The translations under genes and the position numbers were made by a program. The notes beneath the pieces were generated by a model. It was not told where the DNA came from and ran no database searches. It saw only the letters and a list, made by a program, of their open reading frames with translations. Shown in pieces: positions 13,112 through 23,412 of a DNA stretch of 64,000 nucleotides. The first letter of the stretch is position 1, and every line of letters starts with the position of its first letter. The DNA comes from Diaporthe sp. PMI_573 (taxonomy: Eukaryota; Ascomycota; Sordariomycetes; Diaporthales; Diaporthaceae): positions 558,001 to 622,000 of the forward strand of contig JAJTUP010000031.1 of NCBI GenBank assembly GCA_021399435.1, written 5' to 3'.

Positions 13112-13612
13112 ATGAAGTTCTTCTCCGCCGCTGTCCTCGGCTTGATAGCCTCGACCACCTTGGCTCAGCCCGCCGAGTCTATCTCTGCGAACCTCCAAGC
13201 CCGCGACACAGACGATGTATGAGATTCGCTGTTCATTTTGCGCCCGTCGGTGTGACATTCTAACGACGCCGTCTAGTTCCGCTGGCTCAGCAAGCGATGC
13301 TGTATCAACTGCGACAACCCCTACGTCACCTGCAACCCCAACGACAAGCGCGAGGCCGTCGAGACCGAAGGTGACGCCCTCTTCGGCAACGAGAAGCGCT
13401 GTTGCATCAGCTGCATGAACCCATGTATCAACTGCAGCGGCAAAGGACCCGGGGGGTCCACCTGCGGGACGAAGCGCCGGGACGAAGACCATACCGAGTG
13501 GCCTGCCAAACGCTGCTGCATCAACTGTGACAACTCATACGCGCGGTGCCGGTCCATGGACAAGCGTGAGGCTGTTGCGACTCTCGAGGATGCTCTCTTT
13601 GCGAAAGCATAG
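13112..13612 (+). CDS. Secreted Cys-rich multi-peptide precursor with Kex2 sites
   Basis: Exons 13112-13216 and 13277-13612 give 146 residues. The intron has donor GTATGA, branch TCTAACG and acceptor CTAG. The N-terminus (MKFFSAAVLGLIASTTLA) is a signal peptide. Lys-Arg pairs at 41-42, 59-60, 75-76, 101-102, 113-114 and 131-132 are ideal Kex2 sites. They cut out three Cys-rich segments. Residues 43-58 and 115-130 are sister copies with spacing CC-x2-C-x6-C. Residues 77-100 have six Cys, CC-x2-C-x3-C-x2-C-x9-C. Sister copies 1 and 3 are each followed by KR-EAV and then a similar acidic 14-residue spacer containing DALF; EA after KR is also a classic dipeptidyl-aminopeptidase (Ste13) signal. 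The layout resembles fungal Kex2-processed repeat proteins and animal Cys-rich peptide precursors. I do not recognise the family. No DUF3328 or tyrosinase partner is seen nearby, so disulfide-folded peptides seem likelier than a cyclised RiPP. Function is unknown. Confidence 0.85.
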
Positions 13613-14431
13613 AGTTTGATGTGTTATTGGTATCATGACGGAAATTGCGGCTATTCTATGACATCGGCCATTGCTGGCATTCGATACGGGTACTCTAGCT
13701 CTTGGACTTGTCATGTATTACACTCGAAAGGAAATGAACTAGCATAGGAATTGACATTTAGTCGACGCTAGAAGGGATGCTGCTCGTAGTAACTTTGAAC
13801 GACTGTGGGTACCGCCCACGCCAGTATGGATCTGTCCCATGCCACGAAGCGGTTTTGGTCAACTTGAAGCGTCGCTGTCGCTACTGGGAAGGCACAACCC
13901 ACCACTTCTGATAGCTAAGGGGCTTCCCCACCGATCGTCGTAGGGATTCTGAACTTAGCCAGAACACTACACCCAATACACACGAGTTATCACCGTACGT
14001 ACGTACCCAGTCCTACCGACAGTCGCCGTACGACCTAGGACTCTTTCAAATCAATAAGCCACAGTAGTGGCCATTAACAAGCCAGAAGCAAGATGCGGGT
14101 CAGACCGCGAACTCAATAGTTCCAGTTCCAGTCCCAGCTCCAGCTCCAGACTCAGTTCATCGTGCCCGGTTATCCTCCAAAACATCCTCCCGCCATGCCA
14201 TACATACGATGGAATCCCATGTTTACAAAGTCTGTGCGTTTAGGTTTCGTAATTCGCGCAGTGTGGTGCCATCTTCTATGGTCTCAAAAATGGTCTCGCG
14301 AGGCCAAATCCTGACTAACCCCCTGTCAGCTCCATATGGGCTGTTAAAAGACCGCTGCTGACCGCGTGTGCAAAACATGAACATCACACTTTCAGCAGCC
14401 AATCCCTTGAAGAAAACCAATCGAAAGCATC
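13613..14431. other. Intergenic region with a short CCAGTT/CCAGCT repeat
   Basis: Around 14119-14155 there is an imperfect six-base run of TCCAGT/TCCAGC units, and near 13994 a short GTAC repeat. Otherwise 3' flank of the peptide gene and promoter of the 2EXR gene. Confidence 0.5.
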
Positions 14432-15733
14432 ATGCCGACTTTCAACGACCTGGCAATTGAGCTACAGATGGCGATATGGCAGTTCGTGCTCCCCTACCGC
14501 GGCATTCACTGGGTGGAAATCGAGGGTCTCGTACACGATGCGCCATACGTGCGCGACAGCATCCGTTTCACGCGCCACTCGTATCCTGACGGCAAATTGC
14601 CAGAAGTCTCTATTAATGACTTCTGGAGTCTCCCAAAATGCGAAGAGCAACGAGCGCGCTTCATGGCGACCAGGAAGCCTCATGGGAATGGGACATGCCC
14701 AGGCCTGTTTTTCCAGAACTTAGTCCCGGTCGTGCCGTCTGTCTGGGGGGCAGCAGGACCAGGGGACGAGTATGGTGACGGAGAATTAACTGAGCAGCTC
14801 GCTGAGGAGATTGCCTATACGCGCCGCTGTAGGCAGCTCTCGACCTACACCCAAGTCACGGCCCTGCTAGAAACGTGCCGGCTATCGCGGGATATCGCAT
14901 TGAAGTACGTTGAGAAGTACTCCCCATATTTGTGGCATATCTACCCCAGCAAGGGTCTTCTCCATCGTCCGCGTCCCTTGCACGTCTGGGAGGCACAATA
15001 CCGCAACGAAAACAGCAACGGGCCTGATTATGGCCTGCCTCACACCAGCCTGGTGCCAACGATCCGATCACCACTTGACCTCGTCGTTCTGCGTCTGCAC
15101 GACAGTCATGGCCGTGCAACGCCCATGCTCCGCCAAGGGGCGTTTCAGTTTCCGCCCGAGTCTAGCACAAACCCGGGAGTCTTTCCGTGGTTCGACCGCG
15201 TCGCCATCGAGTGGCATCCGCGCTGGGCCGACGAGAGGGACCGATTCCGCGCCGCCAATGTCCAAGCAATCATGGGCCTGATGGACTCGCATTCGAACAT
15301 GTCCACGATGCTGTATTGGCTGGTTGATGGCATCCCGCGGCCCAACTGGAAGCGCGACTACCCACGGGTAGTCCCGGCAGCATTCACGGCGTGGATGGGT
15401 CACTACTACTGGCAAGTCCATCGTTTCCAGAGTAACATGGATGAAGTGACCAAGGCCGCGTTTCTGGCTGATTGCAATCTGGATTTGGAGTTCGAGGCCA
15501 ATGGACGACGGTATTACGTGGTGTTTGTGGTGATACCCTGGAAGCAATGGGGCAACCTGGGTGAAGACGTGGAATCGAGCATCGAGGGGCCGTTTCTAGG
15601 CGGTGAAGGTATCTGGCCTGAAAAGCTGAGGTCGCCAGCAAGGTTCGCCTACGATATGCTGACCGATTGGGATTTGTATTCCCTGTGTACACACACACAC
15701 ATGTCTTTCATTCTCAGTTGGGAGCCTATTTAG
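14432..15733 (+). CDS. 2EXR domain protein (F-box-like, hypothetical)
   Basis: Single open frame of 433 residues with no intron needed. The N-terminus, FNDLAIELQMAIWQFVLP followed by RGIHWVEIEG, has the pattern of the fungal 2EXR domain (F-x-L-P/A-x-E-L-Q-x-x-I-W). The segment ALLETCRLSRDIALKY is the second typical block. Members are abundant in Pezizomycotina and mostly uncharacterised; a link to ubiquitin ligases is often suggested but unproven. No signal peptide or membrane segment is seen. The 3' end contains a short CA run (ACACACACAC) inside the coding sequence, which could vary between strains. Confidence 0.75.
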   Translation: MPTFNDLAIELQMAIWQFVLPYRGIHWVEIEGLVHDAPYVRDSIRFTRHSYPDGKLPEVSINDFWSLPKCEEQRARFMATRKPHGNGTCPGLFFQNLVPVVPSVWGAAGPGDEYGDGELTEQLAEEIAYTRRCRQLSTYTQVTALLETCRLSRDIALKYVEKYSPYLWHIYPSKGLLHRPRPLHVWEAQYRNENSNGPDYGLPHTSLVPTIRSPLDLVVLRLHDSHGRATPMLRQGAFQFPPESSTNPGVFPWFDRVAIEWHPRWADERDRFRAANVQAIMGLMDSHSNMSTMLYWLVDGIPRPNWKRDYPRVVPAAFTAWMGHYYWQVHRFQSNMDEVTKAAFLADCNLDLEFEANGRRYYVVFVVIPWKQWGNLGEDVESSIEGPFLGGEGIWPEKLRSPARFAYDMLTDWDLYSLCTHTHMSFILSWEPI

Positions 15734-16847
15734 AGCAAATGAAATTCGAATAATAGATAAGCTCCCCAGTGTAGTGTGCCTAGGTGATCAAGACGTACGT
15801 TTTCTTCGCTACCTTCAAAATCCCTGTCACGCTGAGCGTCCGCAGTACCATTCAGTCTTAGGCGGCCTCAGCGGCTTCAAACAGGCACGCGGCCCCCAAA
15901 GTCTCGAGTGCTCTATTATTGTATCACCTTGGCTGAACTCTGACTGGCTGAAAGTTTTAAGCGATGGCGTGATGGTCATATTTTAGCACTTGAGAATAAG
16001 CAGCTGCGGATACCGGCCCCTGTAATCCTGCGTCCTTTCCAGCCTCTCAAGCGTCCTCTCCACGCCACAATAGGACTTAATCCGGAAAAAACATTGTCAA
16101 AGTCAGAGCACCTACCGCTGGGTACGGTTTCGCCGGTTGATCAACTGCCAGCTGTCAACCTGTGTGCCGGGCTTGTGTGCCCTGATTTTCGTCGTCAGCG
16201 ACCGGATTAGAAAGCCTGAGCCGCAGAAGGTGGTCGCCGCATCATTCGAGGTTCCAATAAGTTTGACCCGATATTTGAGCTATTTCATACAAAGTTTTGG
16301 ATTCTCGCGGTCTCTGGTCTAACTGATTCCTGAAGGGCTCCGTGGTTGTCGACCTGGTCATTCCTCATTGACCATGTTGGATTACATCGTGGTGTCATTC
16401 CATAGCCTACTGTACCTAGATAGGCACGTAGACAAGGCAAACTCCAAGCCCAGTGCTTCATGCTGTCATGAGTCTCGCCCATTGACTGGGTCTTGTGCCG
16501 AGCTTGGTGGCCATGGCACTTCCACCGTGGCCTTTATGATCACCGAATCGTACGTTATGGCTCGCACACAACAGGAAATACTCTCAAATGCACATAGATA
16601 TTTCTCATTTCATGATTGTCTATAAAATACACCTGAACGCAGTTCTTGTCCAATGTTCCAGACGTTCGACATCGTCCATCATATCACGAACCAAGTCCGC
16701 TGGATCGGGCTTCAATCTCTTGAATAACTCAAATTCAACTTCCAGAATCCATCGATCACGATCTTTCCTGCTACAAAATAGCCACTCGTTATTCAATTTT
16801 CTCTTTAAGTGCTCATACAAGCTTATATGCCAAAATATACACCCAGG
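15734..16847. other. Intergenic region
   Basis: About 1.1 kb between two plus-strand genes. No coding pattern seen in the short frames. Should hold the promoter of the following secreted-protein gene. Confidence 0.55.
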
Positions 16848-17894
16848 ATGCATAGTCGTTCCATCTTCCTCATCGCGAGTACTCTCCTCGCCTTCGGTCT
16901 GACAGCTCCGACTGGTGAACTTGAGGACCACGCACTCTCCATCCTCGAAAGCAGAGCGGACAAAGTGGACAAAGCGGACAAAGCGGATAAAGCGGTCCGG
17001 CCATCAACTCCGGAAGATCAAGAAACTGTTCCCACGAACCTTGATGCAGGCAGGGACGGGAAAAAGAGTAGCTTTCCTCTCGACACATATCTGGAATCGT
17101 GGGTACTCGGAAACACGGAAAAGCTGGGCTATGCTGCGTTCACCGATGGCGGGTGGGAATCCTGGATGCAATACGAATTCGATTTCTACGTCAAAAATGA
17201 GTTGAACATTCATCCCACAACACAAGTCCGGGAAATGAATGTTTACGGTGGCAAAGGAAACACGAGGTTGAAAGCTGATTTCACATTCAGTTCGCCAGAC
17301 GACACAACTAAGGGTCTGATCGTTGAGCTCAAATGCGAGAACAAGAATACTTACAGCAAGGAAAAGCTCATTAAGGTGGTCAAGGAAGATGTCAAAAAAT
17401 TACAGGGCGAAATTAAAGACGAATACAAGAAATACGAAAAGGTTTCCATCGCTATGGCCTACTCGGAAGAGGCACAGAAGGCTTTTGGAAACACACCTGA
17501 GCTCAAAGAAATGCTGCCACTGTCGTTTGGCACGGTCAAGATGCCAAATAACGCAGGAACCCTCAAAATCTATCGCCTGGACATTGAGCCCGCTGGTTCG
17601 ACGGATCTCCCAGACATAAATGCGTTGTGCCTCAACGACAAGCCCGGCGACTCTGCTCAGAGGAAGAGGGCCAATTCAGAGTGCAAAAGCAAGGCCGGCA
17701 GCGGCGCCACCACCAGCAACAAGGACAAGGCTGGTACTACCAGCAAGACCGACACTACGGGCAAGACTGATACCACGGGCAAGACTGATACGGCCGGAAA
17801 GACTAGCACAACGAGCAAGACTGGCACGACTAGCAAGACCAGCAAGACTGGCACCACCAGCACTAAAGGCAAGACGACCAGGAATTCGAGATGA
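16848..17894 (+). CDS. Secreted protein with PD-(D/E)XK-like core and Thr/Lys repeat tail
   Basis: Single frame of 348 residues from the ATG at 16848, which has A at -3; another ATG at 16827 would add seven residues but has a poor context. The start MHSRSIFLIASTLLAFGLTA is a signal peptide. A short DKADKADKA run sits at about 41-49. The central domain has spacing typical of PD-(D/E)XK nucleases: Glu110 in WMQYEFDFYV, Asp144 in RLKADFTF, then Glu160-x-Lys162 in LIVELKCEN. From about residue 300 the tail consists of degenerate TGKTDT/TSKTGT units, very rich in Thr, Lys, Ser and Gly. A signal peptide plus a nuclease-like core suggests a secreted effector or antimicrobial nuclease, but this is inference; the core could also be inactive. 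It is not adjacent to an obvious partner gene. Confidence 0.7.
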   Translation: MHSRSIFLIASTLLAFGLTAPTGELEDHALSILESRADKVDKADKADKAVRPSTPEDQETVPTNLDAGRDGKKSSFPLDTYLESWVLGNTEKLGYAAFTDGGWESWMQYEFDFYVKNELNIHPTTQVREMNVYGGKGNTRLKADFTFSSPDDTTKGLIVELKCENKNTYSKEKLIKVVKEDVKKLQGEIKDEYKKYEKVSIAMAYSEEAQKAFGNTPELKEMLPLSFGTVKMPNNAGTLKIYRLDIEPAGSTDLPDINALCLNDKPGDSAQRKRANSECKSKAGSGATTSNKDKAGTTSKTDTTGKTDTTGKTDTAGKTSTTSKTGTTSKTSKTGTTSTKGKTTRNSR

Positions 17895-18747
17895 GGAAGT
17901 CCAAGGCTGCATGCACTGGTGAGCGGGAGAAAAGCTGGGCAACGAGAAGTCAATTAAGGTGGTGGAAGCTGGACTTTAGCTACCTGAATAATTACTGGTT
18001 AATACTATCTCTTCTTGTTACCTATACTTGAGGGACTAACCATTCCGCTGGTTCTTAGTGTTCAATTTGCCTCTTATTATTGTCTTGAAATTTGAGAATA
18101 ACGGTGTAACGGAACTGAGATAATTTCTAGTTACCACATTCTCGTTTCTGCTGGACTCTTAATTTCGTTGCAGGCAGTGTAGCCTCGTAGCCCCGAGATT
18201 TATCATTCATCATGTCGGGAACGCCACCATCTTTCAAAATCTTTCACTTTAAATAGCCACATTTATTTCGTAAGGTCTTTAAGGGTTTACTGCTGTGTGA
18301 AAGGACTGTCTACCTATAAGAGCATGTATACGGATCAAAAACGAAACCACTATTCCGTAAGTAGGCACGGAGATTACTTTGATTATTTCGACCACAGGTA
18401 GACTTATGCCCTGAAGAGTAGTAATGGAAAACTCATGGGAGGAGTGTATTAAGTTGGAAGCATTGAGCCTAACTTGAAACCCTAGTGGCTAAGGGGAATG
18501 ACGGAAGTTGACCCTGTTCGACACAAAACTGCACCGTCCTTCACGGGTATGAGCACCGGAACGAAGACTGCGTCACTGTAAAAGGGGTGATCATGTATAT
18601 ACTTGAGTAAATCAACTTCCATTCTCATAATTCAATATTATTCTGGGTACCCGGCTCGCTTGAATACGTTTGCAAGACTCGACCGCCCCTGGCCGCAAGC
18701 GTCTCATTTCTCCCGCAGAGGACTTGTTACAGAAACACTCAATCATA
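17895..18747. other. Convergent intergenic region
   Basis: Between the secreted nuclease-like gene (+) and the dioxygenase (-). Moderately AT-rich, no coding pattern found. Confidence 0.55.
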
Positions 18748-20227
18748 TCACGCCAAACCCAGAGTCTCCCTTCTCGACCTGCTCTCGGGGTCAAGATAAG
18801 GCCTCTCGCCGACACTGACGGCCCTGTGGCCGCTCCTGTGGCCGAAGCCGGCATGGTCCGGCGTCGCGGCGTGATACGTGCTGCGGTTGTCCCAGATGGC
18901 AAGGTCGTTGACGTTCTCCCAGCGGTGTCGGACCTGCAGGTCATGGTTCTCAACCAGCAGCCGTGTGAACCAATTCTCCAGGTTCGTTCCCTCGTCCCGA
19001 GTCACCCCGTTGATGTGCTTTAAGTGGTGCCCGATGGCGTACAGAGACCTCCAGCCCGTGACGGGGTTAGTCCGCACTACCGGGTGAACTGCTTCAAATT
19101 CGATGCCGATCTGAATGAGTGAAAGTTTTTGGCTAAGTCAGTTGACCGTATCTGAAAGTGGATTGGATCGATCCTGGAAGAAAATTATTGTGCACATTGA
19201 AAGAGACAGATAGACAGAATAACGAGGAGCTTACATTGTCAGGTGAACCACGTGGACCTTCGTGGATCTTGAATCCGTGGCGCTCAGCTACGGCGCTGAA
19301 TGCCTCCAGCCCTGCATAGTGATATGTCGCAGTCAATGTCTCGAGAAACTTCTGATATGGAGGAGAGATGCGTTCGTAGAGTTCGTATCCGGATGCCCAC
19401 AGGGTGTCTGGCCGCGTAAAATCATCAGCCAAAAGTTCCCTCGCAGAAAGACAAAGCCAAGTCAAGAGGGTTCTTCTACCTCCACCACTCGTCGGTACTT
19501 CAGTCAGGCGAAGCATAGTATAATCAGACGGGACATTTTCGAAAGCAATGTCCGAGTGCCACTCGGTCTTCATGCTCTGCTTCTTCTGGCTGAAGGCTGC
19601 CTTTGACGACTCTTTCTCGGTATAAACCTTGTTCGCTCTCTTATCACCCCCCGCCTTCATTTCCCCGTACACCTTGCCAGACTTCTCCTTGAACTTGGAG
19701 CTGATGACGCTGATCTCGTCGTCGTTGCCCTTATAGGCGCGTGCCTCGGCACTCACTGGGTAGATGGGGTGGACATGCAAGCCCGAGGTGCTAGGCTTCC
19801 CAGATAGCTGGCCGAGCCGCTGCATGAGCTCCTTTTGGCGCTCATCAGTGAGGCCGTCCTGCTTTCGGAAGAAGACTACCCCACGTTGAGATACTATAGA
19901 CCGCGGAATTAATTTTCAGTGTCTTCTCGTTGGGATCAGCGGGCCAGCAAAAACATTTTCCTGTCATGCGATTCGCGGCCAGTAACTTGACTTACTAGTG
20001 ATGGCGAGATCTCGCAAAAGGTCATATGAATTTGGTGCTTTCAGCCATTCAGCGAGATCAACATTTCTGTACTCTCTACCGATTATTGGCGTCACCTCGA
20101 AATGCTCAATTCCATCGAGCGCGCCACTTAGTTTAAGTGCTTCGCGGTGTTGAGAATGATCTCCCTTCAAGGGAGTCAAGGACTCCACAATGGGAAAGAT
20201 AATGTTCTCGGTTGACGAAGGAGCCAT
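18748..20227 (-). CDS. TauD/TfdA-type alpha-ketoglutarate-dependent dioxygenase
   Basis: Fe(II)/2-oxoglutarate dioxygenase of the fungal sulfonate/taurine group. Exons 20227-19996, 19893-19480, 19407-19235 and 19110-18748 give 393 residues. Iron ligands are visible: His190 and Asp192 in TEWHSDIAFE and the distal His353 in NRSTYHAATPDH. The 2-oxoglutarate-binding Arg lies in GHRAVSVGERPYLD. Other family blocks are RGVVFFRKQDGLTDERQKEL and DTLWASGYELYERI. Relatives in yeast (Jlp1) release sulfite from sulfonates. In a gene cluster the same fold can hydroxylate or desaturate a product. It shares a 443-base divergent promoter region with the gluconokinase-like gene. Whether it belongs to the polyketide locus cannot be told. 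Confidence 0.9.
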
Positions 20228-20670
20228 AGTTGGATTAGACCAAAATTGTTTAAGTTATCGGGCCTGGCGTAGCCAGGTCTACCCAGAAGCCTGATTATAG
20301 GTGATTCAAGTCTTTATGTCAAACTGATTCCGCAAATCCCTCCTCCAACACGTGATCTCGGACGAATCATAGCTTTCACCTAGACTTCCAATTAGCTATC
20401 CTGTCAGCTCACCTTTAGCTTGTCAGATGACGCAGTGCAACATTACGAGTTCCCATTCGGCGGCACATTTCATGGAAAGTTATCAATCAAACAACGCTAG
20501 GTCAGCATTCCGCTAAAGTAGTATATTTCAATCGAGGGCTGGGAATAGTATCAACGGGACTCGGGTCGTACAAGAGTTGAAGCGGGGTATATGACATCGT
20601 TTCTATCATCAAAGGTGCACACCAGACCGACTACCTACGGCCAGCTCAACCGAAAAATCCTGCCCTCAAC
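20228..20670. promoter_or_regulatory. Divergent promoter region
   Basis: 443 bases between the start codons of the dioxygenase (-) and the gluconokinase-like gene (+). The two genes may be co-regulated. No specific binding motif is claimed. Confidence 0.5.
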
Positions 20671-21612
20671 ATGTCTGACCACCCCGTGCGACCCCAGACG
20701 CCCCAGGCGATGCTCCATCGCCTCCCGGACAAGCCGGAGACCCCATCAACCGAGGCCACCAGGATACCATCCAAGTACATCATCCTGATCCTCGCCTCCA
20801 CGGCCGTCGCGGGCAAGGCGCAGATCGCCAAATCCGTCGCCAGCGCGATCGGCTGCCCGCTCTTCCAAGGCGATAGCCTGCACGAGACCGCTGCCAGGGC
20901 TGCCAGCGTGGGTGCCACGGCGGCGGCCGCACCGAGGGGCGATGATGAAGAAGCCTCTTCCTCTGGTGCCAACGAGGGGCGGTACCAGCGAATGTGGCTC
21001 TCCAAGATGACGAGGACGGGCTACCTCTTCCCGGACGAGGCGAGGCCGGCCAACGAGGGCTTCTCGGGCTTCGGCGGGGGAGCCCCGGCCCCGTCGTCCA
21101 GCTCCACGAGCCGCCGGGGTTCCGGCAGCTCTGTCGCGTCGGCGGCTTCATCGGGTGCTGCTGGCTCGTCGTCGAGCAGCTACATGTCGGCGCCGCCGCC
21201 CGGTGCGACGAAGTACATAAACAAGCCTCCCCCTACTACAACCCTGTCCGCGGAGGAGAAGCTGCGAAGGGCGAACCCTGCCTTGATGGTTGTCACACAC
21301 CCGGTCCTCGAGCAGTGGCATAAGGATTCTATCAGGCACGTGGTCGGTGAGTATGGCATTGGCGTTATTTTCGTCCCGCTGGACGAGGATGAGGAGCTGC
21401 CGGTATTGAAACCTCTTGACCCGAGGACGATGACGAGTTTTGGTTCTTTGGGCTCGTTTGGCAACGCACAAGGGCCTGCAAGACCTACAACCCTGGATGA
21501 TGAGACTGTGTTGACAGTCAATATCGAGGCTAATGTTGAAGATCTGACGGACGACATTGTCAAAGGAGTGCGAGATCTCATGCAATCGACGGACAGTGAG
21601 GATGCAGCTTAG
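20671..21612 (+). CDS. Gluconokinase-like protein with altered P-loop
   Basis: Single frame of 313 residues. The region IILILASTAVAGKAQIAKSV followed by AIGCPLFQGDSLHE looks like the P-loop and substrate lip of gluconokinase-type small kinases. The Thr/Ser that normally follows the GK of the P-loop is Ala here (GKA). RYQRMWLSKMTRTGYLFPDE and ANPALMVVTHPVLEQWHKDS follow, separated by a low-complexity Ser/Ala/Gly stretch at about residues 140-175. The C-terminal half (VEDLTDDIVKGVRDLMQ) is acidic. The altered P-loop argues against ordinary kinase activity, so a structural or regulatory role is possible. The gene ends only 83 bases from the stop of the MFS gene on the other strand. The family link is tentative. 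Confidence 0.55.
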   Translation: MSDHPVRPQTPQAMLHRLPDKPETPSTEATRIPSKYIILILASTAVAGKAQIAKSVASAIGCPLFQGDSLHETAARAASVGATAAAAPRGDDEEASSSGANEGRYQRMWLSKMTRTGYLFPDEARPANEGFSGFGGGAPAPSSSSTSRRGSGSSVASAASSGAAGSSSSSYMSAPPPGATKYINKPPPTTTLSAEEKLRRANPALMVVTHPVLEQWHKDSIRHVVGEYGIGVIFVPLDEDEELPVLKPLDPRTMTSFGSLGSFGNAQGPARPTTLDDETVLTVNIEANVEDLTDDIVKGVRDLMQSTDSEDAA

Positions 21613-21695
21613 CTTCGAAAAGAAAACCGCTGTTTCTAGATCTAGTTTCTACAAAGCTTCCCGCTATTATCAAGACATACCTTTCGAAATGAGGC

Positions 21696-23412
21696 TCACG
21701 CCTGTTGACTCGCTTCTTCCTTCTTGGCCTCTGCTCGCTTTTGTTTTGCCTTGTCCATTTTTGCCTTGTCTTCATGTCTCCATTTTGCGCCATAGAAGAG
21801 AACCAACCATAGGCATGGACTGAAAACCACAAAGACCCCCGCAATGAAGACCGACGTCCAACCGATCCCAATCCTGTCGATGAGCGGCACCGCGGCAGCG
21901 GTAGCACCGGCGCTGACAAGATAGCGGAACAGATTGTTAGCCGCCGTCGCCGTCGCGGGACTCTCCTGGTGCGTGTCGACGACGAGCGTGCTCAAGCCCG
22001 CCAGACCGCCGGCGTTAAATATGCCCAGGAAGAACAGGGTCACCTCGATCCCCGCCAGCGAGGACTGCGTCTGCATGGTCCATCCGAAGGCGACGGTGCA
22101 GAGGGCGGTGAGGTATACCATGGGGATGCAGACTTGCAGGCGCGCCGCCTCGATGGGCAGGATGTCGAGGTCCTGCTGTCTGTCCTTGGTGATCTCCACC
22201 CCCAGCCGCCGCGCGTACCGCTTATAGTTCCAGTCCAGCAGCCGGCCCGCCGTCCAGCGGCTGCCCAGGGTGCCGACGAAGACGGGGATGTAGCACAGCC
22301 CCGTCTGCGCGGCGTTGAAGCCGAATCGCCGCGTGAGCTCCGTCGGCAGCGTCGTCAGCACCATAAAGTACCCGCCGTACATGAGCGCTCCGAACCCAAG
22401 CGTCACGCCGCCCTCCTTCTCGCCGAGGATTCTGAGCGCGCTGAAGGGGTTGACCCGCCTGCGCGCCGCCTTGAGCGTCGCCCGCTCGGCATCCAGCTCG
22501 GCGGCGGGATTGCGCTTGTGCTTGATGTACTGCGACGGGGTCATGAGGAGGCTCTTCGGGGGGACGCTGCCGTTTCCGACCACGCTGCGGGCCGTCTCTG
22601 GCACCAAGATGAAGTACACAGCGAACAACACTGCGGCGCAGATGGTGAGGAACCAGAAGATGGACCGCCATCCCAGGTATTCCGTCAACAACCCGCCGAT
22701 GACGGGTGCAAGCACGGGTCCTAAGCTCACACCTAGGGACGCGTATGCGATGAATCGGCCCCTCTCTGCCCGTGTTACCATGTCGGCGACCGCACCGGCG
22801 GCGAGTGCGACAGTCGCCGAGGATCCGGTCGACTGCAGGCATCGCAACACCATCAGAGCCGGGTAGCTGGACTGCAGAGCCAAGCCAATGTTCGCACCCA
22901 GGTAGATGACGAGGCAGATGGCGTATGCGGGTCTCCGGCCGTGGCTGTCCGAGTAATTGGCGATGAAGGATGGAGCAATACCTTGGAAGATCTGAGAGCA
23001 ACTTGTTTGTTAGGGGCCCACCGCGGAGCAGACTCGGACGGACACGCGGTGCTAGCAGACGACGGCGTTTGAAATGACTAACCTGGTACAATGTTATCGT
23101 CAATTGTATCAATGTCGTGCTGACATGGTACTCCCTCGTCAGGGCTGGGATTGCTGGGTAGTATATGTTCCCAGAGAGCGGCGAGATCAGAGCTACGAAT
23201 GACACGATCATGACCGTCACTTGCTTTTGCCGCGGAGTCAAGACTGAATAGAGCGGCTCGACTGGCGCAGTGGCTGTTGCTGCGGGCTCGCTCCCACATT
23301 CCTTCACGTGGTCATGGTTGCCGTCGTTGTCTGCGACGGGCCCAGCGGATATCTGAGGGCCTTCGACTTTCGGTGTGATGGCTTGTCCAACATGCACGTC
23401 GGCGCTCGCCAT
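21696..23412 (-). CDS. MFS transporter, DHA1 drug:H+ antiporter type
   Basis: Exons 23412-23083 and 22991-21696 give 541 residues. A hydrophilic N-terminus of about 60 residues precedes the first membrane span. The Major Facilitator loop signature is visible as ANYSDSHGRRPAY between spans 2 and 3. The antiporter motif C-like stretch SLGPVLAPVIGGLLTEYLGW is in span 5. The order of hydrophobic segments fits 12 spans with a long basic central loop. The tail ends in a Lys/Ala/Glu-rich helix (AKMDKAKQKRAEAKKEE). It resembles the Qdr/dityrosine-transporter branch. Beside P450s and a polyketide synthase the likely role is export of, or self-protection against, the product, which is inferred from context. 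It shares a 440-base divergent promoter with the first P450. Confidence 0.9.

Noticed and set aside
13112..13612. Alpha-pheromone precursor or dikaritin-type RiPP for the peptide gene
   Set aside because: The cores are Cys-rich and lack the W..PGQ-like pheromone pattern, and no DUF3328 or tyrosinase gene was seen in the window.
21969..22724. 251-codon plus-strand frame over the MFS gene
   Set aside because: Antisense shadow; its Arg/Gln/Glu-rich translation shows no fold or motif.
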